Under the pieces are notes generated by a model that did not search any database, was not told the origin of the DNA, and saw only the letters and a list, made by a program, of their open reading frames with translations. The position numbers and the translations under genes are program-made. Below, one piece after another: positions 60,717 to 64,000 of a stretch of DNA of 64,000 nt (position 1 is its first letter; each line of letters begins with the position of its first letter). The stretch covers positions 32,633,061 to 32,697,060 of the forward strand of contig JANAVB010015600.1 in the NCBI GenBank assembly GCA_029216955.1. Reading direction: 5' to 3'. This DNA is from Iris pallida. Taxonomy: Eukaryota > Streptophyta > Magnoliopsida > Asparagales > Iridaceae.

Positions 60717-62803
60717 GGGCCCATTTGGTTTGCACGATTGGACGACGTAATGTAATTGACATTACGTTATTAATCTAACTCTGGTGTTTGATTGGACAAA
60801 AAAAAGATATAATGTAATCGCGATTACAAGTTTGAATACATTACATCTGTTTCTTCTAAAATCAATTACATCATAAAAACCTATGTAATCCCGATTAAAT
60901 TACAACTTAAGGGGAAGGTTGGTAATTTGGTCTTTTTTCGTTTTTTTGGAATTTTGGTCGTTTTTTGCTCCTCTCTTTTTTTGCCATTTTTGTTCTTTTT
61001 TTCATTTTTGTTCGTTTTTTGCCCTTTTTGCTCGTTTTGGGACCTTTTCGATTTTTGGTTGTTTTGCACTTTTTTTTGCCATTTTGGTCGCTTTTGCACC
61101 ATTTTTTTTTTTATCAATTTTGTATGTTTTTTGCCATTTTGTACATTTTTTATCGATTTTGCATGTCTTTTATTTTTTTTTGCATTTTTTTATCCTTTTT
61201 GGTCGATTTTGCATTTTTTGACCATTTTTTTCAAGTTTTTATCGTTTTTGGTCGCTTTTGATTTTTTTTGGTACGTTTTTTATCGTTTTTGGTCAATTTT
61301 GCACGTTTTTTATGTTTTTTTAGCATTTTTGTACGTTTTGACTATTTTGTCACCCTTTTATCCTTTTTTGCCATTTTTGGCCTTTTATGGTTATTTGGTC
61401 GATTTTGCACGTTCTTTTATCGTTTTTGACCATTTTTGCATATATTTTATTATTATTTTTTGTCGTTTTAGCTAGGTTTTTTATTTTTTTGTCAGTTTTG
61501 CATATTTTTTGCCATTTTTGGTCCATTTTGTACTTTTTTTGTCATTTTTGACCGTTTTGCATTTTTATCTTTTTTGTCGCTTTTGTATTTTTTTATCGTT
61601 TTTAGTCGATTTTGCACATTTTTTGTCGTTTCTGCATGTTATTTATCGTTTTTGGTCATTTTTGACCATTTTTGCACGTTTGTATTGTCTATGGTCGCTT
61701 TTGGCTATTTTTGCACGATTTTTTATTGTTTTTGGTCGATTTTGCACCTTTTTTTGTTCATTTTTGGCCATTTTTTTTTATCGTTTATGCTCGTTTTTGC
61801 TTCTTCTTTTTATCATTTTTTGTCGTTTTTGTTCTTTTTTGTCGTTTTTGCATATTTTATCGTTTTTTGCCGTTGTTACTCGTTTTTTGCCCTTTTTCTC
61901 ATTTTTGGTCTTTTTGGACTTTTTTAATCTTTTTTGTCATTTTTTATTTTTGCTTTTTTTTTTTTAATTTTTTGCTCGTTTTAGTCGTTTTTTCACGTTT
62001 TTGGTCGATTTTGCACCCTTTTCTTTTTTTTTTCTTTTTTGGTCGTTTATGCTCTTTTTTTGTTTTGGTCGTTTTTGTTTCTTTTTTGTCCTTTTTGGTC
62101 ATTTTTTACAATTTTTGTAATCTTTTTTGTCGTTTTAATCCCATCTTATTTTTGGTCTTTTTTTTGTTTTTTTTTTCATTTGTGCTCTTTTTATCGTTTT
62201 GGGTTGGTTTTTGTTTTTTTTGTTTTTTTTTGTTTATCGTTCTTGGTCAATTTTTATCTTTTTTTTTCCTTTTTGTCATTTTTGTTTTTTTTTTCATTTT
62301 TTGTTTTTTTTGGTCATTTTTTGTTTCTGGACATTTTTTTTTATCATTTTTCGTCACTTTTGATGGTTTTTTTCCCTTTTTTTGTCATTTTTTACTTTTT
62401 TCTTTTTTGTTCGTTTGTATTTTTGGTTTTTTTTTTTATTTTTTGTCGTTTTTTTCATTTTTGGTCATTTTTGATCTTTTTTTTAGCAGAAAGACAAAAA
62501 ACATCAATTTTTATTTTTATTTTTCTTTTTATTTTTCTTTTTCTATTTTTAAAATTTGAAAAAAAATTTATTGATCTACTTTTCTTTATTTTATGTTGTA
62601 TTTTAAAAAATATTAAATTAGAAACTCAATTACATTACATGGTAAACCAAACATAAGAATGCAATTGACATTACATTACATGGTTTGATTACATGTTTCA
62701 ACCAAACGTAGTAATGTAATTGTAAATCTATTACATTGCAAACTCAATTCCATTACACAATTACATTACAATTACGATTACATACAATGAACCAAACGTA
62801 ACC
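60717..62803. mobile_element. Probable non-autonomous DNA transposon carrying a T-rich minisatellite
   Basis: The left edge reads GGGCCCATTTGGTTTGCACG and the right edge, inverted, GGGTTACGTTTGGTTCATTG. Both edges are followed inward by many TGTAATTACATTAC motifs in both orientations (60745-60910 and 62625-62790). That is a terminal and subterminal design with no transposase. CACTA-4 starts immediately at the right edge, so a target duplication cannot be checked here. Superfamily not assigned. Confidence 0.55.
60931..62560. repeat. T-rich degenerate minisatellite
   Basis: About 1.6 kb dominated by T on the plus strand, built from TTTTTGGTCGTTTTTGCAC and ATTTTTGGTCGATTTTGCA type units of variable length, with few A residues. 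Phe-rich frames on the plus strand (up to about 295 codons) reflect composition only. Confidence 0.9.
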
Positions 62804-62824
62804 CACTACAAAAATTTGTCAGAT

Positions 62825-63215
62825 TAGCGACGTTACAAAACGTCGCTAAACTCGATAAAAACATCGCTACGTGAATTTAGCGACGTTTTGAGCGACTTTT
62901 TAGAAACGACGAAAAAAAATGTGTCGCTAAACGAGAAAACGTCGCTAGGGCGACGTTATTTGGCGACGTTATTAACGTCGCTAACTAGCGACGTTATTTG
63001 CGACGTTTGGTCGTTGACGCTAATTAGCGACGTATATGGCGACATTATCGTGTGGTCGCCATTTAGCGACACTGTTGCGACGTTTTGGCGACGACGAGCT
63101 GACATCAGATTATGGTGCCACGTATTGCCACGTCAGCATTTAGCGGTGCTTTTAGCGATATTTATTAACGTCGCTAAAAATTAGCGACGAATACTAACGT
63201 CGCTAAAAACGTCGC
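62825..63215. repeat. Subterminal GCGACGT repeats of CACTA-4
   Basis: More than fifteen GCGACGTT-like motifs in both orientations, the same motif class as in CACTA-2. Confidence 0.88.
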
Positions 63216-63561
63216 TAAGTTAAAAAAATATAAAAAAACAGGTTCCAGAATGCAAATGGAGCTGGAGCCTGAGCCAAAATACAGAATACAAAATACAAAA
63301 TACAGAATCCAATCCCTGGGTTCGCCAACCCCCTCGGTGGAACACTCAACACCAGCACGCACAATACATTCCAGAATATACAAAAAATATAAAGAAAAAA
63401 TACTATCTGCAATGAACAATGTCAATATATAATATCCTGAACAAACCAAATAAATATCCCCAAATACGTACAAACTCAATATCCTCAACGAAAAACTGAA
63501 TATCCCCAAATACGTACAAAGTCAAAATATAGTACAGTCCAAAAATGCAAAAATAAAACTA

Positions 63562-63977
63562 CTGATCGCCTGGAGCTGGAGCTGGACCCGGTGCTGGAGG
63601 AGGAGCGCCACCAGATAACTGCTATCGCAACGTCAGGATCGTCTGATACTCCTCCGGTGACAACAGGTGGACGAGCATGTCCTCACGTGCACCGCCGGAT
63701 GTAGACGATGCTCCCGGCATACCAGCAGACGATCGCTCCGCAGCCATCTCATGTAAATGTTGTATCTGTTCGACCAACCGCTGCGTAGCACGGGTCATCT
63801 GTTGCAGCACCTCCGTAGTCTCCTCCAGCCTCTCAAAGCGTGAGATGAGCACAGAATCGTCTGTATGCGGCGTCCCCATCCTCTGCAGCATCTCATCACG
63901 CAGAGCTGCGATCTGCGCAAGGACGTCAGTCTGCTGCTGGCGAAGCGGCTCCTCGGTATGTGCGGGGCCGAGCACAC
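63562..63977 (-). CDS. CACTA-4 accessory protein, C-terminal end (partial)
   Basis: Minus-strand frame open to the right edge region, with ADREMLQR-like helical text: QTDVLAQIAALRDEMLQRM, RFERLEETTEVLQQMTRATQ, LVEQIQHLHEMAAERSS, then EDMLVHLLSPEEYQTI. This is a coiled-coil-like C-terminal end as found in plant CACTA second-ORF (Transposase_24) proteins. After LTLR a TAG occurs, and the same frame continues QLSGGAPPPAPGPAPAPGDQ to a second TAG near 63562. So the TAG (about 63622-63624) may be a CAG-to-TAG mutation. The N-terminal part lies outside the window. Confidence 0.55.
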
Positions 63978-64000
63978 TAGTGGCGGTCGCAGAGGCCTGT

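Larger units (their letters stand above)
62804..64000 (-). mobile_element. CACTA-4, 3' end (continues beyond window)
   Basis: Begins CACTACAAAAATTTGTCAGA, followed by dense GCGACGTT/AACGTCGCTAAA subterminal repeats (62825-63215), then an accessory gene end on the minus strand. The 5' end lies beyond 64000. The segment at 63240-63330 (GCAAATGGAGCTGGAGCCTG, CAAAATACAGAAT, CAATCCCTGGG) also occurs in CACTA-3 near 53405-53465, linking the two. Confidence 0.8.

Noticed and set aside
60919..62656. Phe-rich membrane-like frames of up to 295 codons.
   Set aside because: Produced by the T-rich minisatellite. Several phases are open at once, no family resemblance and no leader.

Overview
This is nuclear plant DNA made almost entirely of nested transposable elements. 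LTR retrotransposons with a plant chromovirus-type polyprotein (Tekay/Del-like), several CACTA DNA transposons with the plant-specific accessory domains DUF4216 and Transposase_24, and a tRNA-derived SINE all point to a flowering plant. The one plausible host gene uses GC-ending codons heavily, which hints at a monocot, but I hold that loosely. Bacterial-style systems (operons, CRISPR, defence islands) are absent.

Layout. (1) 1-661 and 28354-47456 look like pieces of one large defective CACTA transposon read on the minus strand, here called CACTA-2. Its right end is at 47456 and its left end lies outside the window. (2) A tandem LTR retrotransposon array (element A: LTR-internal-LTR-internal-LTR, 662-28353) sits in its accessory gene with one 5-bp target-site duplication, CGTTC, around the whole array. 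(3) A second retrotransposon (element B, minus strand, 2431-13536) sits inside the first LTR of A with target duplication GTAAC. It carries an almost complete gag-protease-RT-RNase H-integrase reading frame broken by nonsense codons and a frameshift. (4) A third retrotransposon (element C, 30728-38654, target duplication GTATC) has very long LTRs but only about 0.6 kb between them. (5) A non-autonomous CACTA (CACTA-1, 39390-47331, target duplication GCT) sits in the subterminal repeats of CACTA-2.

To the right of 47456 the sequence changes to a region full of short AGGACTGCC/GGCAGTCCT inverted repeats with captured-looking gene pieces. One piece resembles an exon of a plant type II inositol polyphosphate 5-phosphatase. 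This region is interrupted by CACTA-3 (51381-57144, target duplication CAC), which holds two large near-perfect foldback hairpins, a repeated unit of about 350 bp and a proline-codon minisatellite. A single-exon gene at 58665-59348 is the best host-gene candidate: it has a DLNLPP EAR-like motif and a C-terminal CxxC...CxxC motif. After it come a short SINE with an 11-bp target duplication, a LINE remnant, a DNA-transposon-like element filled with a T-rich minisatellite of about 1.6 kb, and the 3' end of a further CACTA element (CACTA-4) running off the right edge.

The genes do not form a working pathway. What the window records is an order of insertions: CACTA-2 first, then A, C and CACTA-1 into it, then B into A, with CACTA-3 placed independently. 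All element boundaries, target duplications and repeat comparisons were read by eye from the sequence; no alignments or database searches were run.
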